Counted from the stretch's first letter, positions 54,169 to 63,343 are shown. The stretch: DNA of 64,000 nucleotides from Bradyrhizobium sp. CCBAU 051011 (GCF_009930815.1 NZ_CP022222.1:5374501-5438500); one strand, 5' to 3'. The notes: generated by a model not told the origin, from the sequence alone. Translations and numbers: made by a program.

Positions 54169-54629
54169 TGTTCAGGATTGGAATCATTTCAGACACGCAC
54201 GGCCTGTTGAGGCCCGAGGCGGAACGAAGCCTGACGGGCGTCGATCACATTATTCATGCCGGCGACATCGGGCGCCCCGAGATCGTCGACGCGCTTCGCC
54301 GGATCGCGCCTGTCACCGCCATCCGTGGAAACGTGGACGATGGCGAGTGGGCTCGCGAATACCCCGACACGAACCTTGTGCGCTTGGCGGGAAAGTCGAT
54401 CTACGTTCTGCACGACCTGAAGACGCTGCAGGCCGATGCCCGCGCCGGCATCGACGTCATCGTTTCCGGACATTCCCACGTACCGAAGATCGACACGGTC
54501 GGCGGCATCCTTTACCTCAATCCCGGCAGCGCGGGACGGCGACGCTTCAAGCTGCCGATCACGCTTGCGACGCTCGAAATCACGCCTGGGGGCATGCTAC
54601 CGAATATCCACGACCTTGGAGGGGACTGA
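54165..54629 (+). CDS. YfcE-type metallophosphoesterase
   Basis: A 154-residue calcineurin-like phosphodiesterase of the YfcE/MJ0936 group: GIISDTHG, HAGDIG, IRGNVD and SGHSHVPK carry the di-metal ligands, with NPGS near the C-terminus. It hydrolyses phosphodiesters; the natural substrate is unknown. The start overlaps the NUDIX remnant's stop (ATGA). A second ATG follows directly. Confidence 0.9.
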   Translation: MMFRIGIISDTHGLLRPEAERSLTGVDHIIHAGDIGRPEIVDALRRIAPVTAIRGNVDDGEWAREYPDTNLVRLAGKSIYVLHDLKTLQADARAGIDVIVSGHSHVPKIDTVGGILYLNPGSAGRRRFKLPITLATLEITPGGMLPNIHDLGGD

Positions 54630-54713
54630 ACACACGACCGCGGAGGGAATTCTCAGCGGAAGAGGTGAAGGCGTTAATTCGTTCCGTTTGCCAGTTACGC
54701 CCGAAGGGAAGCG

Positions 54714-55661
54714 CTATTTGCGCGGACGTTCTCGCTCGTGCACGACATCCTTCGCCCGCTTGTCGGACCTGAGCCCGAGGTAGACGGGTTGGCGCAGTTC
54801 GCCCTTGCCCGTCCACTCCGCGAATTTGACCTCGGCAACCAGCGAGGGCTTTACCCAGGTCGTGGCGGCCTCGTCCTTCACTTTGGCAGGGAAGGGTGAT
54901 TTAGGAACCGTCAGCCTCACGAGCTTGGCATGGAGGTCTTCCAGGACCTTGTGGCTGAAGCCAGTGCCTACATGTCCGATGTAGCGCCATGCGTCGTCTT
55001 CCCGCACGGCGAGGACCAGGGCGCCGAAGAACGGCCTGGTGCGCCTGGGCGCCGTGAAGCCGGCGATCACCACTTCCTGTCGCTTTGCCGTCTTGATCTT
55101 CAGCCAATCCGGGGTCCGGCTTCCGGACGTATACGCGCTGTCGGCGCGCTTCGCCATGACGCCTTCCAAACCCTTCCGCTCTGCCTCGGCAAAGAATTTG
55201 GTACCATCCCCTTTGCGGTGAGCGCTGAAGGCGACCAGCTTGTCGCGCGGTAGAATCGCCTTCAGTCGTTTCTTGCGTTCGAGGAGAGGCTGCTTGCGCA
55301 AGTCCACTGCGTTCTTAAACATGAGATCGAAGGCGCAATACAGGAGCTTCGCTTCATGGCGCAGCGCATTTTGGAGCAGCTGGAAATGCGAGACGCCGTC
55401 CTTTCCGATCGCGACGAGCTCGCCGTCGATCACGGCGTCGCCCTTCACGCCCTCCAGCGCTTTGGCGACCTCGATATAGCTGCGGCTGATGATCTTGCCA
55501 TTGCGGCTGTAGAGCGCAACCTTGCCCCGCCGGATTTCCGCGATCATCCGGAAGCCGTCGTACTTGTCCTCGAAAACCCAGCCGGGATCGTCGAACGGCG
55601 CGTCGGTGAGCGTAGCGAGCATCGGCTGCAGGCGCTTGGGCAGGGTCGACGTCCGGCTCAT
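54714..55661 (-). CDS. ATP-dependent DNA ligase (LigD ligase-domain type)
   Basis: A 315-residue stand-alone ligase: KYDG with the adenylated Lys33 (EDKYDGFRMIAE), DGELVAIG, EGVMAKRADSAY, DWLKIKT and an OB-fold with GFTAPRRTRPFFGALVLA. It corresponds to the ligase domain of LigD without the polymerase or phosphoesterase domains. With Ku it could seal double-strand breaks. It is divergent from a coiled-coil gene, and a broken second ligase lies 1 kb away. Confidence 0.9.
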   Translation of the reverse strand: MSRTSTLPKRLQPMLATLTDAPFDDPGWVFEDKYDGFRMIAEIRRGKVALYSRNGKIISRSYIEVAKALEGVKGDAVIDGELVAIGKDGVSHFQLLQNALRHEAKLLYCAFDLMFKNAVDLRKQPLLERKKRLKAILPRDKLVAFSAHRKGDGTKFFAEAERKGLEGVMAKRADSAYTSGSRTPDWLKIKTAKRQEVVIAGFTAPRRTRPFFGALVLAVREDDAWRYIGHVGTGFSHKVLEDLHAKLVRLTVPKSPFPAKVKDEAATTWVKPSLVAEVKFAEWTGKGELRQPVYLGLRSDKRAKDVVHERERPRK

Positions 55662-55805
55662 TCGAAGCCAATCCTTTTAAGAGCGCGTTGCGAAATGCAT
55701 GGACGTCCTTCAAGGATTAGGGAACGCTTCGAGGCCGCGTCGTGTTCCGCAGGCTCCGTGGCGTGCGTGACGTTGACGATCGATCGAGGAGGGCGGATCA
55801 GGCCG

Positions 55806-56420
55806 ATGGTCAGAAAACTGAAAACCTATCAGACCTCGCTGGGCTTTTTCGATCAGGCGATCGCCGCGCCATCCATGAAGGCGGCTCTGGAGGCGTGGGG
55901 CGCCGACAGTAATCTCTTCCACCAGGGCGCGGCAAAGGAGAGCCACGATCCGGATGTCGTCGCCGCGACCATGGCAAAGCCCGGCGTCGTTCTCAGGCGC
56001 CCGGTTGGAACCGACCGGCCCTTTAGTGAGCATGCCGAGCTCTCCACCGATCTTGGCGGTACGGGGGCAACGAAAGCCGCCCGCAAGTCGAAAGGTCCTA
56101 GGCCGAAAGGGCCTTCGTCTCGCCCCGTCGACAAGGCGGCGGAACGAAAGGCGGCTCTCGCCTACGAACGAGAGCAGAAGCGTGTCGAGCGTGAACGGGC
56201 GAAGGAAGAGGCCACCAGGCAGAAGGACCGTGAACGGCGTCAGCAGGCCATCGACAAGGCGCAGGCTGCGTTGGATAAGGCCGAGCAGGAGCACGGGAAG
56301 CGGGCCGCCGTCATCCAGGCCGAGGTCGAGGCTCTCGAGAAGAGATTGCAAGCCGAAAAAGCCCGCTGGGATAAGGAGAAGGAGCGATTGGAAGCTGCGC
56401 TGCGGCGCGCGCGAGGTTAA
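55806..56420 (+). CDS. coiled-coil (TolA-like) hypothetical protein
   Basis: A 204-residue protein. The N-terminal 55 residues (KTYQTSLGFFDQAIAAPSMKAALEAWGADSNLFHQGAAKE) form a compact conserved module. A basic linker and a long Lys/Glu/Arg/Ala-rich coiled coil follow (about residues 110-200). Similar proteins are annotated as TolA-like only because of the coiled coil. Genes of this type often neighbour LigD-type ligases, which hints at a role in DNA repair. Start: ATG at 55806 in the open frame. Confidence 0.65.
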   Translation: MVRKLKTYQTSLGFFDQAIAAPSMKAALEAWGADSNLFHQGAAKESHDPDVVAATMAKPGVVLRRPVGTDRPFSEHAELSTDLGGTGATKAARKSKGPRPKGPSSRPVDKAAERKAALAYEREQKRVERERAKEEATRQKDRERRQQAIDKAQAALDKAEQEHGKRAAVIQAEVEALEKRLQAEKARWDKEKERLEAALRRARG

Positions 56421-56468
56421 GTCTTTGGCCGTACCAACGGGTGCAGGCCAGCGGTCCCCTTCAAGCGT

Positions 56469-56636
56469 TCATCGTTCGGGATCTAGCACGCGTGCTGCAG
56501 CTTGGTTCAACGCGGCCCGGTCACGTCGGTTCTCAGGAGTGAGCTCCATGACTGCCTGATGTAGCTCGGCCGGAATCGTGAGCGGACTTTCCGACGGCTT
56601 GTCCGCCCACCGCCAGAACCGATCGAAGGCATCCAT
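56469..56636 (-). CDS. small conserved-looking protein downstream of the ligase remnant
   Basis: A 55-residue frame too short for routine calling: MDAFDRFWRWADKPSESPL, then IPAELHQAVMELTPENRRD and a helical end. GGAGG lies seven bases before the ATG, and the start overlaps the ligase stop (TGATG), which shows translational coupling to ligase 2. No family is recognised. Confidence 0.65.
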   Translation of the reverse strand: MDAFDRFWRWADKPSESPLTIPAELHQAVMELTPENRRDRAALNQAAARVLDPER

Positions 56637-57528
56637 CACAAGTCCTCCCGCAGGCCCCGGAAGAACGGGTGCCGGACCTTTCCCTCAGCCGACTTCGCGC
56701 GATACTCGATCTCGGCCAGAAGCTTGGGTTCAACCCAGATGCCCTTGTGGCCGATGCGCTTGGCATAGGGCTGGGTCCTTCGGATGAGGGGTTTAAGCCG
56801 CTTCTGCAGATCGGCGGCCGAGACCTTGTCGAAGCCGTGGTCGACCTTGCCGGCGTAGACCAGATCGTCGCCCTTGCGCCGGCCGACGTAGAGCCCGTCC
56901 CACTTCGTACCATCGAGCGCGAAACCGGCAATGGTCAGCGTTTCTCGCTGCGCGCAGGTCTTCTTGACCCAGTCGTTCGTGCGTCCTGTCGGATAGGCGC
57001 TGCCCCTAGCCTTTGATACGACGCCTTCGAGGCCGAGCTTGCAGGCGTGTGCGAACATCTCCCGGCCGTCGATCTCGAAACTTTCGCTGAACTGGATATC
57101 GGTGCCGTCTAAGATCTTCTTCAATTCGGCCTTGCGCTGAAAGAGCGGTAGCTTTCGGAGATCGCGGCCGTTCAGATAGAGCAGATCGAACGCCACAAGC
57201 ATGATGGTCGTCGACTTGCCCTTAAGCTCGTTCTGCAAGACCGAGAAGTCGGTCGTGCCGTCGGCGGCCGGTACCACGATCTCGCCGTCCACCACGGCCG
57301 AGTTCGCCTTGATCCGCCAGGCGTCATGGGCAACCTTCTTGAAGCGATGCGTCCAATCATGGCCGCGCCGGGTGAAGATCTTCGCAGCCTCGTTGGCTAG
57401 ATGGACCTGAACACGTAGCCGTCGAACTTGATTTCGTGAATCCAGCGATCGCCGGACGGCACCCGCCCGATCGAGGATGCCAGGGCCGGCTCGACGAAGT
57501 CGGGCAGGGCCGCCTTAACGCCGATCAC
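56636..57528 (-). pseudogene. second LigD-type DNA ligase, frameshifted in the KxDG motif
   Basis: The N-terminal frame (from a GTG near 57528) reads VKAALPDFVEPALASSIGRV to HEIKFDGY, then terminates. The remaining protein, VQVHLANEAAKIFTRRGHDW, DGEIVVPAADGTTDF, EGVVSKARGSAY and the OB-fold, continues one base out of frame. One C inserted after GGCTAC (about 57408) restores a ligase of roughly 295 residues. As read, the adenylation Lys and the rest of the enzyme are separated. It is coupled to the small 55-residue gene. Confidence 0.8.
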
Positions 57529-57659
57529 CTCATTCTTTCGACCCTGAAACGCCAATGAAGAACTCCACGCAACGACGATTCAAAGTGACAGACTAGGAAT
57601 CGTTCCGGAACTGCTGAATCCTTGTTGCGTTGCCTCTACGCCATGAACAGGAGGAACCC

Positions 57660-57847
57660 ATGGCGGTAGCGAAGAAGACGAAGACGGCGCGCGGGCGAAA
57701 ACAGGACCGAGCGAGGGTGGCCGGCGGGCAGGACTAGAAGTGCGATATGAGGCGAAGAAGACCGGAAAGGCAGCGGCGGCGGTGAAAAAGGCCGTCAAGA
57801 AGGTCGGCAACGCGCGCAAGCGCGTGGAGAAACGGCTGGGCCGCTGA
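57660..57847 (+). pseudogene. DUF3606-like small protein with a one-base frameshift
   Basis: After a perfect AGGAGG site the frame starts AVAKKTKTARGRKQDRARVAGGQD and stops. One base later the family body EVRYEAKKTGKAAAAVKKAV and VGNARKRVEKRLGR continues to 57847. A single deleted base after GACTA explains it. DUF3606 proteins are short basic helical proteins of unknown role, common in rhizobia and sphingomonads. Confidence 0.7.
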
Positions 57848-57889
57848 GTCGCAGGGCCGGGCTGGCGTCGATGTTCGGCGCCGGCCCTT

Positions 57890-58153
57890 CTAGTCAGGGG
57901 GGCATTCTGGGCAGGTATCACCGATCGAATCCAGCACGTCGCGAACCTCTGCCGCCGCTTCATTAGGGGAGATGCCAGCTGGCGGGTCTCGACGGGCGAT
58001 ATCGAGGGCCCGCTCCCGCGCATGCGAATCGGTGCGATCCTGCATCCAACCGTGTTCCTCGCACTCGCGGATGGCGCCCTCTTCCTGGAGCACGTGGATC
58101 GCCCATCCGCGCAGCGACCGTATCGCCGGCCTTCGTGCATTCGTCATCAGCAT
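57890..58153 (-). CDS. conserved hypothetical protein
   Basis: An 87-residue acidic protein: WAIHVLQEEGAIRECEEHGW, then ARERALDIARRDPPAGISPNEAA and the C-terminal GDTCPECPPD with a CxxC. The look is of a short conserved rhizobial protein; function unknown. A good AGGAG site precedes the ATG. The terminal CPEC could bind metal with another partner. Confidence 0.7.
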   Translation of the reverse strand: MLMTNARRPAIRSLRGWAIHVLQEEGAIRECEEHGWMQDRTDSHARERALDIARRDPPAGISPNEAAAEVRDVLDSIGDTCPECPPD

Positions 58154-58255
58154 TGTAATAGCTCCTGATACGACGAATCTTTATGTCCGCCATTCGTTCC
58201 CCTGCTAACACAAGGCTGGGATTCGTAATGGCGGGAGCTCAAGCTTTGGAGTGCA

Positions 58256-58435
58256 GTGCGCGCCCGCGAACTACCCGCTTCAGGTCACGCGCTTGGAGTG
58301 GCTAGCCGACTGAAGGCCGCATTTGCGATCCGGGACGGCGCCACGGCAGTTGAAGAGGCTGTGAAAACGTTCCCAATGCTTCAGATTCGAATCTTTGACG
58401 CGCAGACCAAAGCTCGCGAGGAGGTCCCAGATTCC
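58256..58435 (+). CDS. possible fragment of a small conserved protein
   Basis: The segment DGATAVEEAVKTFPMLQIRIFDAQTKAREEV resembles short proteins that predict a beta-alpha-beta core, but the frame runs on (to 58639) into sequence without protein character. The start is uncertain. The rest of the 58154-58982 stretch shows only the conserved leader before ardC. Confidence 0.3.
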
Positions 58436-58982
58436 CTGAACTTAGTTCCTGGCTTTCGTTGGTGCGCGTGCGGCAACGGCCGCACCGGGCTCGGTGAACC
58501 GAGCCGCAGGGCGTCTCGGCCATACGGCTTCGATCCCTCGCGCGATCATGAGTCGCTCGCCGGTGGCACTCGCCTTCGGGTCCCGCCGTCATTTCATTCC
58601 GGCGTCGCTATCACTGCCCCTCTGCGGGTGCCTTCTTAACCGGTCTCGCGACTGCAGTCGGTCCCGCGTCCCGCCGCGGTTCTCGCGTCGGCGCTATGCT
58701 GACGCTCCTGCGGCGGCCTCTTTCTGCTGCCTGCGCTTCGCTCCGGCGCTATTTAGCGACTCCCTGCAAGACCGGGCTGTCGGCTGCGCTGAAGCCCCGC
58801 TTCGCAGGTCTTGACCCTTCGGGCTTCCGTCCCTGACGCAAAGACCGCCGCGCGGTCGAGAATCCCGCTTCCCAAAGTGTACGCGGCGTCACGGTCGCTA
58901 AGAGTGAGAGTGCGGGCCGGGTCTGCCGCGACGGGTTGAAGATCGGAGGAGAGGCTTCCGGCGCCCGTCGCGGAGAACCGCG

Positions 58983-59165
58983 ATGTCCAAACACACCGCC
59001 CGAGTTCGTGCCGGCAACGACCGCGCGAGCCTTTACACCGAAATCACCGACAAGATCATCGCCGAGCTGGAGGCCGGCCGTATCCCGTGGGTGCAGCCAT
59101 GGGGGACGGCGGCGATCAAGGCGCCGCTCGCGATGCCGCGCAACGGTGCGACGCAGCGCAGATAT
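58983..59165 (+). pseudogene. ardC: ardC-type antirestriction gene, 5' fragment
   Basis: The first 61 codons (ARVRAGNDRASLYTEITDKI, LEAGRIPWVQPWG, PRNGATQRRYS) match the N-terminal ssDNA-binding domain of ArdC/DUF1738 proteins carried by plasmids and ICEs. The metallopeptidase domain is missing: at about 59165 the sequence switches to trbI. The upstream leader (GTGAGAGTGCGGGCCGG and a GGAGGAGAGG block) is also typical of ardC genes. Confidence 0.8.
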
Positions 59166-59169
59166 TCCG

Positions 59170-59602
59170 TCCGCAGGGAGCGCGACTCATCGGAATCTAC
59201 GACAGCCAGGTCGCCTACGGCCAGTCGCGCACCCTCTTGGTCTGGACACGCTTGATTATGCCGAACGGCCGATCGATCATCCTTGAGCGCCAGCCGGGGG
59301 CCGACACAGCGGGATATGCTGGGCTTCAGGACGAGGTCGATCATCATTGGGGCGAGCTATTCAAGGCGGCGCTGCTGTCAACCTTGCTTAGCGTCGGGGC
59401 CGAACTCGGCGCTCGCGCCGGAAACGGTGACAGTGCCGTCCTCCAGGCGCTTCGCCGTGGGGCAGGGGACTCTATTAATCAGACCGGCCAACAGATCGTT
59501 CGGCGTAACCTCAGCATGCAGCCTACCCTGACTATTCGACCGGGTTTCCCGGTGCGAGTGATCGTCAATCGCGACCTGGTCCTTGAACCGTACAAAGTGT
59601 GA
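59170..59602 (+). pseudogene. trbI: trbI conjugal-transfer gene, 3' fragment
   Basis: Reading PQGARLIGIYDSQVAYGQSR, LLVWTRLIMPNGRSI, DEVDHHWGELFKAALLST and FPVRVIVNRDLVLEPY, this is the C-terminal VirB10-like barrel of TrbI. It lacks the N-terminal membrane part. Its frame differs from the ardC fragment, so no fusion protein is made despite an open frame from 59087. It marks one end of a deleted conjugation module. Confidence 0.8.
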
Positions 59603-59610
59603 GGGAAGAA

Positions 59611-59850
59611 ATGGCCAAGTTAAAGCTCGGCGCCATTGCCGATGCCAAGCCTGTCAAGCTACTGTGGATTTGCCAGCAAATTGTTCATCGGGACCTCGCC
59701 GTTTACGCCGACCTGCTCGCCCGTGAGACCGGACAGTCGATACCGGATCCAGCAAAGCTGGTCGCGCCGATGCTGGCGCGGTTCATGGCGACCGATCGAG
59801 CTTTTGCGAAAGCGCGCCGCAAGAGTCAGCCTGCGCAGGGCAAGGGATAG
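59611..59850 (+). CDS. DUF2274 protein of ICE conjugation modules
   Basis: A 79-residue protein (AKLKLGAIADAKPVKLLWIC, RDLAVYADLLARETGQSI) matching DUF2274, which is encoded directly after trbI in integrative conjugative elements. The ribosome site GAGGG is good. Start at MAKLKLG; an upstream in-frame ATG would overlap trbI. Its end overlaps the convergent lysR gene by 25 bases. Confidence 0.82.
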   Translation: MAKLKLGAIADAKPVKLLWICQQIVHRDLAVYADLLARETGQSIPDPAKLVAPMLARFMATDRAFAKARRKSQPAQGKG

Positions 59851-60782
59851 CGTTCGCTCAACAGTTTGAGAAAATTTGCGAGCGCCGGATTATCGTTATC
59901 CTTGCGCCAGTGCGCTGAATAGTGAACTTGGCTTGGCCCTGTGCCGTCACGTACCTCTCGATAGGTGAGGCCAGCAAAATTGACGCCGATGTCGGATTCT
60001 GCGACCAGGCTGACACCCAAGCCTATGGTGATGAGGGTCTTGATGATGCCTCTACTAACGTCATGTCGCTCGATTTTGGGACGATCTGCTGTCGAAACGA
60101 GCTTTGCCATCAAGAGATCTTCGAGTTCTCGTCCCGGATCATACTGGCTGAGAAGAACTGTCTCATTCCGGAGATCGGTCCAGTAGATCGATTTCTTGGT
60201 AGCTAGTTGATGACCCTCTGGCAGGGCAACCAAAATGCGTTCGCTCCACAGCGGCACGACCTTACTTTCAAAAAGAGGCCCCGCATCCGTTGCGATGACA
60301 ACATCAATTGCACCATTGCATAATGCGGTCACCAAGCGCATCCGGGATCTTTCAACCATGCGAAGTTCGACCTGCGGGCACCGCTGCCTGAAATCAACCA
60401 ACGTCGCCCGCAAGTTGCCGGCGGACAGAGACGTATAAAAACCCACAGCCAGCCTACCGGCCTCTCCGCGGCCGTCGTAGCGCGCGGACGTAACGAGCGC
60501 ATCCATTTGTTCGAGGATAGATCGCGCCGTTCGGAGGAAGTTTCGTCCAGCCGTCGTCGTACATACGCCGCCACTCGATCGCTCGAACACGGTCACGCCA
60601 ATGGATTCTTCGAGTTGGCGAATGCAACGGCTCAGCGTCGACTGCCGCATAAGCAGGACCTCGGCAGCCCGGCGAAAGCTTCCGTATTCCGCGGAAATTA
60701 CTGCGTATCGGAGCTGCTGGAGGGCGACGGTCGATGATTGATTGCGAAGAGACAGGTACTTATATTCTGGTTCGTTGATCAT
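59826..60782 (-). CDS. LysR-family regulator
   Basis: A 318-residue LysR protein: helix-turn-helix at AVISAEYGSFRRAAEVLLMRQSTLSRCIRQLEESIG (about residues 25-62) and an effector domain (LAVGFYTSLSAGNLRATL, IDVVIATDAGPLFESKVVPLW). LysR genes of this subtype commonly lie beyond traI/trb modules in alphaproteobacterial ICEs. The start at 60782 gives the standard distance to the helix-turn-helix; the frame is open further upstream. Confidence 0.85.
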   Translation of the reverse strand: MINEPEYKYLSLRNQSSTVALQQLRYAVISAEYGSFRRAAEVLLMRQSTLSRCIRQLEESIGVTVFERSSGGVCTTTAGRNFLRTARSILEQMDALVTSARYDGRGEAGRLAVGFYTSLSAGNLRATLVDFRQRCPQVELRMVERSRMRLVTALCNGAIDVVIATDAGPLFESKVVPLWSERILVALPEGHQLATKKSIYWTDLRNETVLLSQYDPGRELEDLLMAKLVSTADRPKIERHDVSRGIIKTLITIGLGVSLVAESDIGVNFAGLTYREVRDGTGPSQVHYSAHWRKDNDNPALANFLKLLSERYPLPCAG

Positions 60783-61013
60783 CTTGATCGTCTGATGCTT
60801 TTGAAAAGGCAAGAGCACCGACAAAATATCCAGAATGGGGTGATTTTCAGCGGCTGGTTGTGTTCTTTCTTGGGCGTTGTCATTTGGCGCCGTGGTGCCG
60901 GCCTTTAGCGCTGGGGGACGTTGGAGCCCGCGCGTTCCTGCGTCCACGAGCATACCGTAAGCATCACGGTGCGGAAGCCAACGAGCCGATTTAATTGCGA
61001 TTGGAGGACTCAG

Positions 61014-61823
61014 GTGAAGATTCGGGTCGGCTATGAAATAATCTACGACTTTCCGCAGCCCACACCCATGATCATGGTACTGGGTGCACATTTTACTCGC
61101 GCCTCGGATGTTATCGTACCCGATTATCTAACAACTGACCCCTCAGTTGCGATCGTCCCATACCGTGATGGCTTCGGTAATTGGTGCAGCCGCATCGTTG
61201 CTCCAACTGGTCGGATACGCCTGGCGGCTGACGGCATAATTCGCGACACAGGCTTGCCGGACATCATTGTGCCCTCGGCTTCCCAACACGCGGTCCAGGA
61301 CTTGCCGGCAGAGACGATCGTATATCTCCTTGGCAGTCGCTATTGCGAAACCGACCAGCTGTCCGATGTCGCCTGGAAGCTCTTTGAGAAGGAGCCGCCC
61401 GGATGGAGGCGCATTCAAGCGATCTGCGATTTTGTTCACAATCACATTCAATTTGGCTATGAGCACGCGCGTGCAACCAAGACGGCACAGGATGTCTTCA
61501 ACGAGGGCAAGGGCGTTTGTCGCGACTACGCACATCTGGCCATTACATTCTGCCGCTGCATGAACGTTCCGGCAAGATACTGCACCGGCTATCTAGGCGA
61601 CATCGGCATGCCACCGCCATATGCCCCAGGCGATTTCGCTGGTTGGTTCGAAGCTTACATTGGCGGGCGTTGGTACACGTTCGATCCGCGTAACAACATC
61701 CCACGAATTGGACGTATATTGATTGCTCAAGGGCGTGACGCTGCTGACGTCCCGATTACCCAGACGTTTGGACCCAATACCCTGGTCAGTTTTAAGGTGT
61801 GGACCGATGAGATTACGTCCTAG
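61014..61823 (+). CDS. transglutaminase-like protein
   Basis: A 269-residue protein of the transglutaminase-like superfamily: N-terminal beta domain (VGYEIIYDFPQPTPMIMVLG), then the Cys-containing GKGVCRDYAHLAITFCR (Cys169) and WFEAYIGGRWYTFDPRNN with the Asp. The residue before WFEAY, usually part of a HAW or SAW segment carrying His, is AGW here, so the triad His is not obvious. The start is GTG with a strong GGAGGA site. Possible peptidase or amidase; role unknown. Confidence 0.82.
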   Translation: MKIRVGYEIIYDFPQPTPMIMVLGAHFTRASDVIVPDYLTTDPSVAIVPYRDGFGNWCSRIVAPTGRIRLAADGIIRDTGLPDIIVPSASQHAVQDLPAETIVYLLGSRYCETDQLSDVAWKLFEKEPPGWRRIQAICDFVHNHIQFGYEHARATKTAQDVFNEGKGVCRDYAHLAITFCRCMNVPARYCTGYLGDIGMPPPYAPGDFAGWFEAYIGGRWYTFDPRNNIPRIGRILIAQGRDAADVPITQTFGPNTLVSFKVWTDEITS

Positions 61824-62000
61824 CGCCCCGCCGATGAAGAGGCCTTTGTAACGGGATCGATTTTCTGCTGGAGCTGGTGCAGTACTGCCCATCAAAGAGC
61901 TAGTTGATCTGAATCAAAACGTCCCTTGCGCAATTTAACTACGGTATCGCACATACCGCAATGGTGATCTCTGCCTCGTAAGGTATCCGCGGGGAGTGCC
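61824..62000. other. intergenic region
   Basis: No gene seen; probable promoter of the next small gene. Confidence 0.35.
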
Positions 62001-62202
62001 ATGAAGAAGCGGTGCCGCTTTAAGCAGACAAAGTCCCTCGACGAGCGCCTTGCCGAAGAGGTGAAGCGGTTGCGTGAGGCAGCCAAAATGGCTTCCGACA
62101 GGCGCGAAGCGCCAGGAACTGATACGTAAAGCCCGGCAGGCCGAAATCGGCCTGAACATAAGCGAATGGCTACGAAGACCGGGTCTCCAGCCGGCGGATT
62201 AG
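62001..62202 (+). pseudogene. small conserved protein with a one-base frameshift
   Basis: The first frame reads KRCRFKQTKSLDERLAEEVK and RLREAAKM. After one extra base the expected body LPTGAKRQELIRKARQAE and ISEWLRRPGLQPAD continues to 62202. Together they form a 66-residue protein of a type common in Bradyrhizobium (RFKQTxSLxxRLAEEA...WLxSPGLQPP). Function unknown. Confidence 0.65.
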
Positions 62203-62266
62203 CTCTCCTACTTGGCCCCGGGGTGGAATACCGGGTTCACCACGACTGTTGCTTTTGGAGTAGACC

Positions 62267-63343
62267 ATGAGTGACGCACCCACGTCTCGGCAACAAACTT
62301 TTGTTCAAGCAGCGGCATTTCAACGGCCCCAAGATTGCCCACGCGCATTTTGCATTGCGATTGAGGCGGGGCAGAAGGAAATCGAAAGGCTAAATCACAC
62401 AGAAGCCCAATTACGCGACGCTCTCGCGCGCGAACAAGTGCTGTTAGATCAGAAAGAGGAATTAATTAAGCACAAAGATCTTATGGGCCGTGAGTCTGAC
62501 CATAGACTGATGAACGGCCTTCAAATGGTTGCAAGCTTGCTTTCATTGCAAAGCCGTGAAACGCGGAACGCGAAGGCAGCCGAGCAATTAAAAATCGCCG
62601 CAAATCGCGTCGCCACAATAGGCAGCGTACATAAACGTCTTCACGCTCTTGATCACGTCGGAAGTGTCGAGCTTAAAAACTATCTTGAGAACCTCTGCCA
62701 CGACCTGAGCGGGATCCTTCCGGGCGAGCATCGCGAGCGTAATCTTACAGTTGAAGGGATTGCGCTGGAAGTGCCGACCACGATCGGAGTACCGCTGGCA
62801 TACATTGTCAGTGAGCTTGTTACGAACTCCGCCAAACATGCCCATGGAAAGATTACAGTAAGGCTGGGCATGAATGCGGGAGGCTACGAACTTTCGGTCT
62901 CTGACGATGGTCCCGGCTTTCCGAGAGGGTTTGATCCAACGAAATCGAACGGTCTCGGGATGAAGATCGTTTCATCTCTGGTCAATCAAATTGGTGGTCA
63001 GGCGATTTGGGGCGCAAATCCTCCTGGGCAAGGCGCGCGTTTCGCCGTGCGGTTCGCGCTCGACCCGCGCGCAATCGGGGCGGCTACGATTCCTGTTCCG
63101 GAACGCGTTTCATCTGGCTTGGGTGGTAAAGAGATGACTGCATCTCTAAACACGCGGCCTATGTGTCCGGTATGTAAGCACCGGATGGCATTGGCGCGCA
63201 TATCTCCGGGCAAACGTGGATTCGAGGAGCGCACTTTTGAATGCTCGACCTGCGAACGCACGGAAGTTGTATCTTTCGCCGTGGATCCAATGAAGACGGA
63301 TGCGGTCGGCTGGCGGGCAGGCGAGGTAAAGCCGCCGCACTAA
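62267..63343 (+). CDS. HisKA_2 histidine kinase with C-terminal zinc ribbon
   Basis: A 358-residue cytosolic kinase. A coiled coil (about residues 32-75) precedes the HisKA_2 acceptor helix with His in ESDHRLMNGLQMVASLLSLQ. The HATPase follows, with VSELVTNSAKHAHG, SDDGPGFPRG and NGLGMKIV. After residue 300 a separate module, CPVCKHRMALARISPG to FECSTCERTEV, resembles the stand-alone zinc-ribbon protein at 24509. Kinases of this class feed PhyR in the general stress response, which fits the neighbouring sigma factor. Confidence 0.88.
   Translation: MSDAPTSRQQTFVQAAAFQRPQDCPRAFCIAIEAGQKEIERLNHTEAQLRDALAREQVLLDQKEELIKHKDLMGRESDHRLMNGLQMVASLLSLQSRETRNAKAAEQLKIAANRVATIGSVHKRLHALDHVGSVELKNYLENLCHDLSGILPGEHRERNLTVEGIALEVPTTIGVPLAYIVSELVTNSAKHAHGKITVRLGMNAGGYELSVSDDGPGFPRGFDPTKSNGLGMKIVSSLVNQIGGQAIWGANPPGQGARFAVRFALDPRAIGAATIPVPERVSSGLGGKEMTASLNTRPMCPVCKHRMALARISPGKRGFEERTFECSTCERTEVVSFAVDPMKTDAVGWRAGEVKPPH

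Noticed and set aside
59087..59602. apparent fusion protein spanning the ardC/trbI junction
   Set aside because: The frame before 59165 is not the ardC frame, so the extra N-terminus is accidental; only the trbI part is meaningful.
59948..59962. CTCTCGATAGGT resembling the island operator
   Set aside because: It lies inside the lysR coding sequence, matches only one half-site well and is not near a start.
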